From positions 62,001 through 126,000 of the forward strand of contig CAKVIE010000001.1 of the NCBI GenBank assembly GCA_934754505.1: a DNA stretch of 64,000 nt. Reading direction: 5' to 3'. Shown here in pieces: positions 10,080 through 18,287 of the stretch; positions within the stretch are counted from its first letter, which is position 1; the number at the start of each line of letters is the position of its first letter. The translations under genes and the position numbers were made by a program. The DNA comes from an uncultured Candidatus Melainabacteria bacterium. GTDB lineage: Bacteria; Cyanobacteriota; Vampirovibrionia; Gastranaerophilales; Gastranaerophilaceae. Below the pieces are notes generated by a model that was not told where the DNA came from, ran no database searches, and worked only from the letters and a program-made list of their open reading frames with translations.

Positions 10080-10106
10080 TTTAATTTAACAGCATTTCAA
10101 AATGAA

Positions 10107-10136
10107 AAAGGAGAAGTTAAAATTTCTCCTTTTTTT
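10107..10136. terminator. Bidirectional terminator between convergent genes
   Basis: AAAGGAGAA and TTCTCCTTT form the stem, with T-runs on both outer sides. It serves the aminotransferase gene on the plus strand and the metallophosphoesterase gene on the minus strand, whose stop lies inside the distal T-run. Confidence 0.85.
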
Positions 10137-10944
10137 ATTCAAATTCTATAACAACAATTTCAGGAATACAGTTGAAACGTATCGGAATAATGCTGACTCC
10201 GATACCTTTGGAAACAATCATTTTTTTGCCGTTTTCGATAATTAAATCCTTTGCGTATTTGTTAAAATATTTTGATGCCGTAAAAACAGGACCTATAATA
10301 GGAAATCTTACTTGACCGCCGTGGGTATGACCTGCAAGAGTAAGATTAACTTTCTCGGGTATTTGGGGAAACATATCGGGTGTGTGTGTAAGCATAATAA
10401 TGGGAGAGTTCGTGTTTTTCAAAGCCTTGTCTATATCGGGTTTTTGAGTCTGCATATCCTCTATGCCCGCAATATAAACCGTTTTACCGTTAATGTTTAA
10501 TTTTATATTTTCATTATCAAGAACTTTTATCCCTTTTTTAGAAAGTGCATTTGTAATTCTATTTTCATCGTACCAAATGTCGTGGTTGCCAAGAACCGTG
10601 TAAAAACCGTGTTTTGACTTAACCTTGCTCAATTCTTCGGCAATTTCTTCAATTTGCATAGTAACATTTTTTGTATGACCTGCAACGAAATCCCCTACGC
10701 ACAATACCAAATCGGCATTTTCGGCATTAATAATATTAACTATGTCATTCAATCTTTCTTTTTGGTAAGGTCTTAGGTGAAAATCGGCAGGAAAAACGAT
10801 TTTAATCCCTTTCAAATCATTGTCCTGAATTTTATATCTCGTGATATTCAACATTGCAGGCTCAACGTAGTAGCTGTAAATACCGAGTTTTACTACAAGA
10901 ATTAAACCAATTATTACAAATAAAAATATTAAAAGTTTTTTCAT
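10135..10944 (-). CDS. Membrane-anchored calcineurin-like metallophosphoesterase (YkuE type)
   Basis: 269 aa. One N-terminal membrane segment (residues 3-22) anchors the enzyme with its domain outside the cytoplasm. The two-metal motifs are in order: FPADFHLRP (usually DxH), LVLCVGDFVAG (GDx), TVLGNHDIWYD (GNHD), MLTHTPDMF and LAGHTHGGQ (GHxH). YkuE-like members hydrolyse phosphodiester or pyrophosphate bonds of lipid-linked or nucleotide substrates, but the substrate here is unknown. The ATG is preceded by a weak CAGGAAAA site. A 27-codon acetyltransferase-like fragment sits directly upstream on the same strand. Confidence 0.9.
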   Translation of the reverse strand: MKKLLIFLFVIIGLILVVKLGIYSYYVEPAMLNITRYKIQDNDLKGIKIVFPADFHLRPYQKERLNDIVNIINAENADLVLCVGDFVAGHTKNVTMQIEEIAEELSKVKSKHGFYTVLGNHDIWYDENRITNALSKKGIKVLDNENIKLNINGKTVYIAGIEDMQTQKPDIDKALKNTNSPIIMLTHTPDMFPQIPEKVNLTLAGHTHGGQVRFPIIGPVFTASKYFNKYAKDLIIENGKKMIVSKGIGVSIIPIRFNCIPEIVVIEFE

Positions 10945-10965
10945 TTTTATTTTCCTGTTTTTAAT

Positions 10966-11049
10966 TTAATTTCTTTTTAAGAAAATTCTATATATGCGAA
11001 GAATTTCATCGAAATCTTCAAATGCAGCTTTTCTGAAATTTATAGGCAT
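10966..11049 (-). pseudogene. Truncated GNAT-like acetyltransferase mini-ORF (27 codons)
   Basis: A short ORF with a good ribosome-binding site (AAAGGA, six bases before ATG 11049) encodes MPINFRKAAFEDFDEILRIY and a few more residues, then stops with TAA. The pattern (I)xFRKAxxEDFDEILxIY is the usual first strand and helix of GNAT N-acetyltransferases. The rest of the domain is absent, because the metallophosphoesterase gene begins about 20 bases after the stop. I read it as the 5' remnant of a deleted acetyltransferase gene. A translated leader peptide is the alternative. Confidence 0.5.
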
Positions 11050-11120
11050 ATTATTCCTTTATTTAGAAGTTTTTATTTGTATAACATTTTATATTATTCT
11101 CTTTTATAGTGCAAAATTTT

Positions 11121-11136
11121 TATAATGAGTTATAAT
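11121..11136 (+). promoter_or_regulatory. Two overlapping-register -10 boxes upstream of ppiC
   Basis: Perfect TATAAT hexamers occur at 11121-11126 and 11131-11136, upstream of ATG 11156. No convincing -35 is visible, so the assignment is tentative. Confidence 0.35.
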
Positions 11137-11155
11137 GGTACAAAAAGAGGGTAAA

Positions 11156-11563
11156 ATGAAAAAATTAATTCCGTTATTTATAATATGTTTACTGGCTCAA
11201 ACATCAGCCATTGCTGCAAATGACAAATTTACTTCGATTGAAGAAAGTTTAGTTCCAAAAAATATAGTAAATCTTCAATCTGTCAAATACGTTAGTGCAG
11301 GACATATTTTGGTTGATACTTATGCCGAAGCGGCTCAGTTGAAGAAAAGAATTGATAACGGTGAGAAATTTGAACAACTTGCAGCTAAATATTCAAAATG
11401 TCCGTCAGCTCAAAGAGGCGGAGCTCTCGGAATGTTTGGCAGAGGACAAATGGTAAAACCTTTTGAAAACGCTGCTTTTAACCTTGAAGTCGGTCAAGTT
11501 TCCGAACCTGTAAAGACCGAATTCGGCTGGCATTTAATAAAAGTTTATAACAGGAAATCTTAA
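11156..11563 (+). CDS. Exported parvulin-type peptidyl-prolyl isomerase
   Basis: The product is 135 aa, a signal peptide (MKKLIPLFIICLLAQTSAIAA) followed by one rotamase domain. Family motifs are visible: VSAGHILVDTYAEA (H of the active site), FEQLAAKYSKCPSAQRGGALGMFGRGQMVKPFE and the terminal TEFGWHLIKV. It should catalyse prolyl isomerisation in periplasmic protein folding. The absence of extra N- and C-terminal chaperone lobes makes it a minimal PpiC rather than SurA. The start at 11156 is set by AGAGGG upstream. The in-frame ATG at 11135 would put charged residues before the signal peptide. Its stop TAA overlaps the ATG of the next gene by one base, implying translational coupling. Confidence 0.9.
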   Translation: MKKLIPLFIICLLAQTSAIAANDKFTSIEESLVPKNIVNLQSVKYVSAGHILVDTYAEAAQLKKRIDNGEKFEQLAAKYSKCPSAQRGGALGMFGRGQMVKPFENAAFNLEVGQVSEPVKTEFGWHLIKVYNRKS

Positions 11564-12624
11564 TGAACGACTTCAAATACGCAATGGAACGGGAAATATA
11601 TGAACAGCCCGATGTAATTTCAAAATTATTAAATAATTATGTTTCAAAAGACGGAAAAATTCTTTTTGAAACGCCTGAAAAAGCTCAAAAAATCTGTTTT
11701 ATCGCAAGCGGTTCATCTTATCATTGCGGTGTCATTGCGGCTGAAATGATGAAAACCTCTTTAGGACTTGATGCAGAGGCTTTTTATTCCGGTGAATTTT
11801 TTATGTCGGATAAAGCTAATTGGGACAAAAGGCTTTTTGTTTTTATTTCTCAATCGGGCGAAACATCTGACACTCTTTCCGTTATGAAAAGAGTTCTCGG
11901 AAAAACTGACAACACCTTGTGTATTTCTAATACCGAAAATTCAACGATGTGGAATTTGGCTAAATACAAAATTCACACCATGGCAGGTAAAGAAGAAAGT
12001 ATTGCTTCTACAAAAGCTCTTTCTGCACAGCTTTTCTGCGTTATTTTGCTTATTCTTGCAGTAAAACAAAAACAAGGCGAAGATATTTCAAAAGAATTGC
12101 AAACTTTGTCCGAGCTTCCTGATTTTATTTCAAAAGAATTACAATCTCACGATTTTGTCAAAAAAATCGCTAAAAAATTAGTTACTTTTGACAGTATCGA
12201 AATTCTCGGAAGCAGAATTTTCTATGGACTTGCAAAAGAAGGTGCTTTGAAAATAAAAGAAACTTCTTACATTAACACCACGGCTTATCCCACAGGTGAA
12301 TTTATGCACGGGCATGTTGCGATTTTAAACCGAAAATCTGCCGTAGTTGTGCTTGTTGATGAAATAAATCATGGTGCCTGCATAAAAAATATTAAAAAGA
12401 TAAAAGAGTCTTACAATCCTTTCTTTGTAACTGTTTCAGATAGAAATGCACCTGAATATTTCTATGAAATTTGTGATAATCATTTGATGATTGAAACAAA
12501 AGATGAAGTTTTTGCGATATTCGGCACGTTAGTATTTTTACAGTTGACGGCTTTTGAATGTGCAAAACTTTTGCATAGAAATATCGACAAGCCAATCGGT
12601 TTGAGCAAAGTTGTAAAAGGTTGA
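11563..12624 (+). CDS. SIS-domain sugar isomerase/deaminase (GlmS isomerase-half homologue)
   Basis: 353 aa with two SIS folds, corresponding to the isomerase half of GlmS without the N-terminal glutaminase. Visible motifs are FIASGSSYHCGVIAAEM, FISQSGETSDTLSVMK, GKEESIASTKALSAQ and EGALKIKETSYINTTAYPTGEFMHG. Family members without the glutaminase act as amino-sugar-6-phosphate deaminases or fructosamine deglycases (AgaS/FrlB/NagB-II type). The exact substrate is open. It is translationally coupled to the parvulin gene, an odd partnership that is more likely positional than functional. It converges with the MFS gene, 12 bases away, with no visible terminator. Confidence 0.85.
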   Translation: MNDFKYAMEREIYEQPDVISKLLNNYVSKDGKILFETPEKAQKICFIASGSSYHCGVIAAEMMKTSLGLDAEAFYSGEFFMSDKANWDKRLFVFISQSGETSDTLSVMKRVLGKTDNTLCISNTENSTMWNLAKYKIHTMAGKEESIASTKALSAQLFCVILLILAVKQKQGEDISKELQTLSELPDFISKELQSHDFVKKIAKKLVTFDSIEILGSRIFYGLAKEGALKIKETSYINTTAYPTGEFMHGHVAILNRKSAVVVLVDEINHGACIKNIKKIKESYNPFFVTVSDRNAPEYFYEICDNHLMIETKDEVFAIFGTLVFLQLTAFECAKLLHRNIDKPIGLSKVVKG

Positions 12625-12636
12625 TATTATTAAATT

Positions 12637-13815
12637 TTATTCTATTGGTCTTTTCGGAATTTCTCTGACCCAGTAACAGAAAATTAATGGGATACAAGAA
12701 ATTACAATCATAGCTTGAAGAATGCCGATTTTTTGTGCGAAGAAGCCTATGAGAGGCAAAGATGCTCCGACGACACCCCATGTAAATCCGCCTACAACGC
12801 CTGATATCATACTTTTGTATTGAGGCAAAAGTTTTTGTGACATTACGACATTTATCGGTTGGATTAAAAATGCTGTAAAACCGATTATGCTGTAAAATAA
12901 AATTGCTAAATATATATTCACTTTAATAAGCCAAACTGTCAAAAGTGCAAGCGGCAAAATTGATAAGAATGCGAAATAGAAGGTATTTCTGCTTCCGATT
13001 AATTTTTCGATTTTAGGTGATAAAATCATGCCCGCCGTAGAAGTAGCGAGGAAAATACAGCTGATGTAGCCGATTTTAGTTGCGTTAAATCCGATACTTT
13101 TCCAGTAAAAAGGCATAATCATTGTGAATGATGATATTATGATTGATTTTACGATAGATGCGAAAATCAAAATTCTTTCAAGCGAATTTGAAAAAATATC
13201 TTTTATACCTGTCAAAAAGTGAGGTTTATTTTCTTTTTTTTCTTCTTTTGTATGGCAGGACATTTTAGGAATGAAAATAAACATTGAAAATGCTGTTAAA
13301 ACGCCGACGATTGATGTGTAAATCAACGATGTTTCACCAAAGTTGTCATACAATCTTGTTGCAATCAAAGCTCCTGCTCCGTATGCAAAACTTCCCATGC
13401 TCAAGAATATTCCCATATTTAATTTTGACTGTTCTGCGTTTTTACAAAACAGAGGAACAAAACTTGTTGATTGAGGGTGGAAGAATCCGACACCGATTTC
13501 TCCAATGACTATTGCGATGGTTAGAGCTGCATAGCTTTTTGCCAAACCCATCATCGGGATAAAAATTGATGCAATAATTATGCCCCAAAAAATGAAAAAT
13601 CTTTTTTGGCATCTGTCTGCAAAATATCCGAAAATCGGCTGTAAAAGGTATGACGAAACGTTTGCAATACTTATAATCGTCATAGCCGCAGCCATTTCAA
13701 CGCCGACTTTAGCCGTGATAAACGGCAGCATAGGTGCGATAAACCCAGGGTAGCAATCTATTATAAAATGTGCAAATTGCAACCAAAATACCGCTTTTTT
13801 ATTATCTTGTTCCAT
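12637..13815 (-). CDS. MFS exporter, fosmidomycin-resistance (Fsr)-like
   Basis: 392 aa with about twelve hydrophobic segments. The N-terminal FWLQFAHFIIDCYPGFIAPMLPFI and the GEIGVGFFHPQSTSFVP stretch in the first half fit the Fsr branch of the major facilitator superfamily. GYFADRCQKR in loop 2-3 is the MFS signature. Fsr proteins export small hydrophilic drugs such as fosmidomycin, but the natural substrate is unknown. The gene lies alone on the minus strand and converges with the SIS gene. Confidence 0.85.
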   Translation of the reverse strand: MEQDNKKAVFWLQFAHFIIDCYPGFIAPMLPFITAKVGVEMAAAMTIISIANVSSYLLQPIFGYFADRCQKRFFIFWGIIIASIFIPMMGLAKSYAALTIAIVIGEIGVGFFHPQSTSFVPLFCKNAEQSKLNMGIFLSMGSFAYGAGALIATRLYDNFGETSLIYTSIVGVLTAFSMFIFIPKMSCHTKEEKKENKPHFLTGIKDIFSNSLERILIFASIVKSIIISSFTMIMPFYWKSIGFNATKIGYISCIFLATSTAGMILSPKIEKLIGSRNTFYFAFLSILPLALLTVWLIKVNIYLAILFYSIIGFTAFLIQPINVVMSQKLLPQYKSMISGVVGGFTWGVVGASLPLIGFFAQKIGILQAMIVISCIPLIFCYWVREIPKRPIE

Positions 13816-13842
13816 TGTGTGTGTCCTGTGTGTTATTAATTG

Positions 13843-15228
13843 TTATTGTTTATATTGCTTCAAGCCTGTTGTAATCATTGTGATTTCGTACTTGTCGGCA
13901 AGTGCTGTTATTTCAGCTTTTTTACTTCCGCAGCCTGCACAGATAATTCCTGCAATTCTGCCTTGAGCCGCATCTTGAATAGCTTCAATCGTGTTTATTT
14001 CGCCATCAGTCACAAGTATTGCATCTTTAGATTTTTCACAAGCTTTATCAAGTGCAATGTCTATTGCTTCTATAAGGTTTGTTTGTCCTTGTGAAATACC
14101 TGTCGTTTTAAGGTCTTTTACAACTAAAGCTGATTTAGAACGAGTGTATTTTGCAACCTTCCAGCCGAAAACCATATCCTCAATTATTTCTGTTGTCGGT
14201 TTTTTCTTTGTCACAAGTTTGAAGGAATCTTTTAATAAGTCCATTGTATTCGCCTGTTGAGAAAGAATTCCGAACGGAGTTACTTTAATTTCATTGTTAA
14301 GATACTTTTTGAAATCTTTCAAAGGTGTGTTGATTTTGATTAATTTTGTTCCGACTGATTGTAAAATTTCTGTTGCCTGTGTCGAAAAATCAGGAGCTGA
14401 AATGATTTTTAATTTCATTGTTGATAATGTTTTTGCGAATTTTTCATCAATCGGCCTTGTAAATGCTGCTGCTGAGCCGAATACGCTTATCGGGTCGCAG
14501 TCAATCGCTTTGCTAAAAGCACTTTCTGCATCTGAGCCGAGAGCTGCGGCACAAGTTAATCCTAACTTCGTCAAAATTGCTGCACTTACATCGTAAAACT
14601 CTGCAGCTATTGCCGTTGCGAGATTTATATCCGTCAAATCGTTGTATGATAATGCATCTTCCGAAATAATATCATACGAAACGGTTGTGTGAGCATATAA
14701 ACTTGCTTTTTGATAAGGGTTTTCACCGTGAAGCAAGTCAGTCGCTTTATTTGCCGTTAAAGATAAATATTGATTTTCGTTGTTTAAAACATTCAATAAC
14801 GATGAGTGAATTTGGCAATTAAGCATTATAGCTTCTTTTAAAAGATTTTCTTTTGATGAAATATCGCCTGAAATTATTTCCCTCAAAACGGATTCATATT
14901 GGTTAGGATTTGTCAAAATTATTGATTTTTCAAAGTTTTTCACAGCTTTTTCCAAAAGTGAAAAACCAATATTATCAATTTGATTTAAAATTGTTTGAAG
15001 TTCCATATCCTTGTTTTGATATTTATCAAAAGTGTCAAAATTGATTACATAAACGTCAAAATCCGCATTATTCCAATCAAATTCTTCAGTTTGAATACCG
15101 TTTTCAGCTAAGAATTTTCGAGCTTTTTCAGTTGCAGTGACAGAAAAACCTGCTTTTTCCGTCAATGATTTCGCAAAATCAATTATGCCGTCTGTATTGA
15201 AAATATTTATTAATGCTCTTTTTGCCAT
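13843..15228 (-). CDS. Degenerate PurH homologue (AICAR transformylase/IMP cyclohydrolase-like)
   Basis: 461 aa against about 510-520 for PurH. The overall architecture is recognisable: RALINIFNTDGIIDFAKSL at the start, LLHGENPYQKAS, LSYNDLTDINLATAIAAEF, DPISVFGSAAAFTRPID, DMVFGWKVAKY and a terminal MITTGLKQY. Key residues are missing. The cyclohydrolase loop normally containing GRVKTLHPKIHGG is deleted. The catalytic KHTNPCG of the transformylase reads TKLGLTCA, with His replaced by Leu. The KSNAI site has lost its Asn, and RYGENPHQ has become LHGENPYQ. It may be a pseudoenzyme, a regulator or an enzyme with another role. The start at 15228 is set by GAGGTAA just upstream. No frameshift is visible, so it seems maintained. 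Confidence 0.8.
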   Translation of the reverse strand: MAKRALINIFNTDGIIDFAKSLTEKAGFSVTATEKARKFLAENGIQTEEFDWNNADFDVYVINFDTFDKYQNKDMELQTILNQIDNIGFSLLEKAVKNFEKSIILTNPNQYESVLREIISGDISSKENLLKEAIMLNCQIHSSLLNVLNNENQYLSLTANKATDLLHGENPYQKASLYAHTTVSYDIISEDALSYNDLTDINLATAIAAEFYDVSAAILTKLGLTCAAALGSDAESAFSKAIDCDPISVFGSAAAFTRPIDEKFAKTLSTMKLKIISAPDFSTQATEILQSVGTKLIKINTPLKDFKKYLNNEIKVTPFGILSQQANTMDLLKDSFKLVTKKKPTTEIIEDMVFGWKVAKYTRSKSALVVKDLKTTGISQGQTNLIEAIDIALDKACEKSKDAILVTDGEINTIEAIQDAAQGRIAGIICAGCGSKKAEITALADKYEITMITTGLKQYKQ

Positions 15229-15432
15229 TTTTGTAATTACCTCGTTTCTGCTTTCAGAATAACACAAATGAAAAATTTAATTTGAAAAAAATCAATTCTT
15301 CAAAAGGTTTTTTGCTTTGAAAGGCTTATCTCTTTTGACTTTCGGGTTTGTAAATTTTTTTGGATAAAAATATAAGAATTAATTTTGAACAGAATGTTTT
15401 TTCGTGCTACAATTTTAAACAGGAATAAATAC

Positions 15433-16356
15433 ATGACAAAATTTGCAGTCAAATTATTAAAAAATAAATATTATCCGCTCCAAATACCTGACAGTGTTGA
15501 AGTTCAGCATGGTCAATATGTTTTGATAAGAACGGAAAAAGGCGAAGAAGCTGCCAAAGTCTTTGCGGTTTCGCCGCAAATTGCCGCAATTTGGGAAAAA
15601 CATAAGCCTGAAGTGCTTCCTCTCGTTAGAGTTATGACCGAAGAAGATTTGATAATACTTGATAAATTGCGAGATGAAGAAAATGAGGCTTACAAAATTT
15701 GCCAAGGCTTTATCAAAAAGCTTCATTTGGTGATGAACTTAATTGACTGTAAATATACTTTCGACAAGAAAAAGTTGTCGTTTTATTATACGGCTCCCGA
15801 AAGAGTTGATTTTAGAAATCTTTTGAAGGAGCTTACTCAAGTTTTCAAACGTGTAAGAATTGATTTAAGACACATTGGTGTTCGTGATGAAACGTCGTTG
15901 TGTCAAGGCTGCGGAATTTGCGGTCAGCCCTATTGCTGCTGCTCATTCAAACGCCAATTTGAATCAATTAACATTAATTTAGTAACAGAACAAGGTTTGC
16001 CGATTACTCCCGGAAAAATTTCAGGAACCTGCGGTCGTCTTTTATGTTGTTTGAACTATGAATATTCAAATTACATTGAAGAAGCGAAGAAAATGCCGCC
16101 TATCGGTTCGGGTGTAATGACTCCCGACGGACTTGGCTGTGTTGCTGCGGTTAATTTATTAAGCGGTAAAGTTTCCGTTAAACTTCAAGATGAAAAAACA
16201 AAAACATATAATCAAGATGAAATTGAAATGATTGATGCAGATTTGAACATCAAAATTGATAAACCCGTTCAATATACGGCAGAGGAAGAAGATGTTTCAT
16301 CAGCTGATATTAAACAACTTGAAGATGATAAAAACAGTTCAACAGGAAACGTGTAA
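15433..16356 (+). CDS. PSP1-domain protein, YaaT/RicT-like
   Basis: The product is 307 aa from the ATG at 15433, which has AGGA upstream. The longer in-frame start at 15385 has none. The PSP1 C-terminal domain is clear. It has many cysteines, in CQGCGICGQPYCCCSF and GKISGTCGRLLCCLNYEY, and the preceding LRHIGVRDETS. In Bacillus, RicT (YaaT) forms an Fe-S-cluster complex with YlbF and YmcA that modulates RNase Y-dependent mRNA maturation. Cyanobacteria-related genomes also carry PSP1 proteins. The cysteines here are consistent with Fe-S binding. The acidic C-terminal tail is species-specific. It abuts the convergent histidine kinase gene end to end. Confidence 0.88.
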   Translation: MTKFAVKLLKNKYYPLQIPDSVEVQHGQYVLIRTEKGEEAAKVFAVSPQIAAIWEKHKPEVLPLVRVMTEEDLIILDKLRDEENEAYKICQGFIKKLHLVMNLIDCKYTFDKKKLSFYYTAPERVDFRNLLKELTQVFKRVRIDLRHIGVRDETSLCQGCGICGQPYCCCSFKRQFESININLVTEQGLPITPGKISGTCGRLLCCLNYEYSNYIEEAKKMPPIGSGVMTPDGLGCVAAVNLLSGKVSVKLQDEKTKTYNQDEIEMIDADLNIKIDKPVQYTAEEEDVSSADIKQLEDDKNSSTGNV

Positions 16357-17349
16357 TTAATCGTTCGGAATATTAACAGTAAAGACGGTTTTGCCGTTTT
16401 GGGCAGAAACTTTTATTGTGCCGTTGTGAGCCTTTACGATTTTGTTTGCACTATAAAGACCTAAGCCTGTTCCGAGTTGCGAGAATTTTTTTATGCCTGA
16501 ATAATATTTTTCAAAAATTAATTTAACGTCTTCTTCTTTTAATGTTTCGCCTGAATTTATGACTGAAATTTCGGTAAAATCTTCATTTTGAGTAAGTTTT
16601 ACAACCACATCCGTATCGGGATAGCCATATTTTGAAGCATTTAAAATTAAATTATGCAATACTCTTTTAAAGTGCATTGCATCAATTTCTATGTCGAAAT
16701 TTTCTGTTTCATTGATGAAAATGTGATTTTGATTTTTACCGTCCAAAATCGGATATAATTCTTCAAAAACTTCCTGAACAAAGTCGTTTATGTTTGTTTG
16801 GGTTTTGTTTAAAATGATGTCTGTTTGTTGATATTTGTAAGTATTTAAAATCATTTCGGAAAGTTCAATCAAATCCTTGTCTGATTTTAACATCATTTCA
16901 AGAATTTCTGTTTGAGCCTGATTTAACTCTCCGAATTTACCGTCTAATAAAAGTTTTATTGCGTTAAGTTCCGCAATGACAGGTGTTTTTAAATCGTGTG
17001 TTAATGCTGCAACAAAATCTTCTTTAAACTTTTGAGATTCTTTTTCAAATTCAATCATCTGCTCCAAAGATTTATTTTTTTTTAGTAAAGTTTGTTTGTA
17101 TTCTTGCAACATTAATTCACGGTCGGAAAGTGCTTCAAGCAGTTTTTCCGAAGCTCGTTTTATATTTTCGTTGTGAAAATTTGACAAGTTGATGTTTAAT
17201 TGTCCGTATCTCAACTGTCTTAACATTTTTAAAACTTGAGTTTCATTGTACTTTAATTTCTTTTTCAATCTGTAATTTTTGATGAACAGAACAATAATAA
17301 AACTAATTGATATTATTAATAATAACGAAAAAAATAATATTGTTTTCAT
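16357..17349 (-). CDS. Orphan membrane sensor histidine kinase
   Basis: 330 aa. One N-terminal membrane segment (residues 4-24) with almost no extracytoplasmic domain, then a coiled-coil linker (residues 65-105). The HisKA phospho-acceptor His118 lies in FVAALTHDLKTPVIAE. The ATPase N-box is HNLILNASKYG, followed by EKYYSG and GTGLGLYSANKIV (G2-type box). The lack of a sensor domain suggests that it senses through the membrane or a partner. No response regulator is adjacent. The nearest, at 33.0 kb, is a NarL type that usually pairs with HPK7 kinases, not this class. Confidence 0.9.
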   Translation of the reverse strand: MKTILFFSLLLIISISFIIVLFIKNYRLKKKLKYNETQVLKMLRQLRYGQLNINLSNFHNENIKRASEKLLEALSDRELMLQEYKQTLLKKNKSLEQMIEFEKESQKFKEDFVAALTHDLKTPVIAELNAIKLLLDGKFGELNQAQTEILEMMLKSDKDLIELSEMILNTYKYQQTDIILNKTQTNINDFVQEVFEELYPILDGKNQNHIFINETENFDIEIDAMHFKRVLHNLILNASKYGYPDTDVVVKLTQNEDFTEISVINSGETLKEEDVKLIFEKYYSGIKKFSQLGTGLGLYSANKIVKAHNGTIKVSAQNGKTVFTVNIPND

Positions 17350-17362
17350 AGATTTTTATATT

Positions 17363-17391
17363 AAAAAAGAACGGCATATTTCAGCCGTTCT
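17363..17391 (-). terminator. Intrinsic terminator of rpsB-tsf
   Basis: AGAACGGC and GCCGTTCT form an 8-bp stem. Read on the minus strand it is followed by a T-run at 17363-17367. It lies just past the tsf stop. Confidence 0.85.
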
Positions 17392-17405
17392 CTAAACATT
17401 GGAAA

Positions 17406-18269
17406 TTAACCTTTCATTTGGTTTGCAACTTCTTCTGCAAAATTGTCATTTCTCTTTTCTAAGCCTTCGCCCAATACCCAGCGAGTGAATGATTTGATTT
17501 CAAAATGATTTTTGATAATCGATTCAACTGTTTCATCAGGGTTTTTGATGAAAGGTTGTTCGAGAAGACATCTTTGAGCCATTAATTTATTAACTCTGCC
17601 TTCAACAATTTTTGCTCTGATGTTTTCAGGTTTCTTTGCAAGGTCTTCTTTACCCATTTCAATACGAGTTTCTTCATCGATTACACTTTGAGGAATTTCG
17701 TTTCTTGAAACGAATTCAGGTGCTGAGCTTGCAATGTGAAGACAAATATCTTTTTGAATTGTTTCATCAGCTTTATCCGTGTTCAATAAAACACCGATTT
17801 TACCGTTGTGAATGTAAGTTGCAGGGCAGCCTTCAACTCTGACAAATCTTCTTACGGTAATCTTTTCACCGATTTTTGCAATTTTTTCTTTAATTTTGTC
17901 TTCAACTTTCATATTGCAGCAAGTGCAGGTTGAAGCGAGTAATGCATCAACATCTGCGGGGTTAGCAACTGCAACTTGTTTTGCCAAGTTCTTTGCTAAT
18001 TCGCCAAATTCATCAGTCTTTGCAACGAAGTCTGTTTCACAGTTTACTTCAATCATAGCTCCGACGTTACCGTCAACGTATGATGCAACAAGTCCTTCTG
18101 CTGCAATTCTTGACATTTTCTTGTCTGCTGAAGCAATGCCTTTTTGTCTTAAAAATTCCATTGCTTTTTCCATATCTCCGTCGCATTCAACGAGTGCTTT
18201 TTTAGCATCCATTATACCTGCACCTGTTTGTTCACGGAGTTCTTTTACTTGTGCTGCTGTTATCGCCAT
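17406..18269 (-). CDS. tsf: Translation elongation factor Ts
   Basis: 287 aa. EF-Ts is the GDP exchange factor for EF-Tu. The N-terminal UBA-like domain with VKELREQTGAGIMDAKKAL is diagnostic, and the core has GVLLNTDKADETIQ-like and CETDFVAKTDEF motifs (EF-Ts standard NCETDFVA). A small extra CTCC cysteine pair in DALLASTCTCCNMK is not part of the usual consensus. It follows rpsB with an 18-base gap on the minus strand, the conserved rpsB-tsf operon. The Shine-Dalgarno AAAGGAG precedes the ATG. Confidence 0.97.
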   Translation of the reverse strand: MAITAAQVKELREQTGAGIMDAKKALVECDGDMEKAMEFLRQKGIASADKKMSRIAAEGLVASYVDGNVGAMIEVNCETDFVAKTDEFGELAKNLAKQVAVANPADVDALLASTCTCCNMKVEDKIKEKIAKIGEKITVRRFVRVEGCPATYIHNGKIGVLLNTDKADETIQKDICLHIASSAPEFVSRNEIPQSVIDEETRIEMGKEDLAKKPENIRAKIVEGRVNKLMAQRCLLEQPFIKNPDETVESIIKNHFEIKSFTRWVLGEGLEKRNDNFAEEVANQMKG

Positions 18270-18287
18270 CTTTGTACTCCTTTAGGG

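Noticed and set aside
13840..14596. Several plus-strand ORFs opposite the PurH-like gene
   Set aside because: They are antisense shadows with no ribosome-binding site and low-complexity Ser/Phe-rich products. The minus-strand frame has clear homology.
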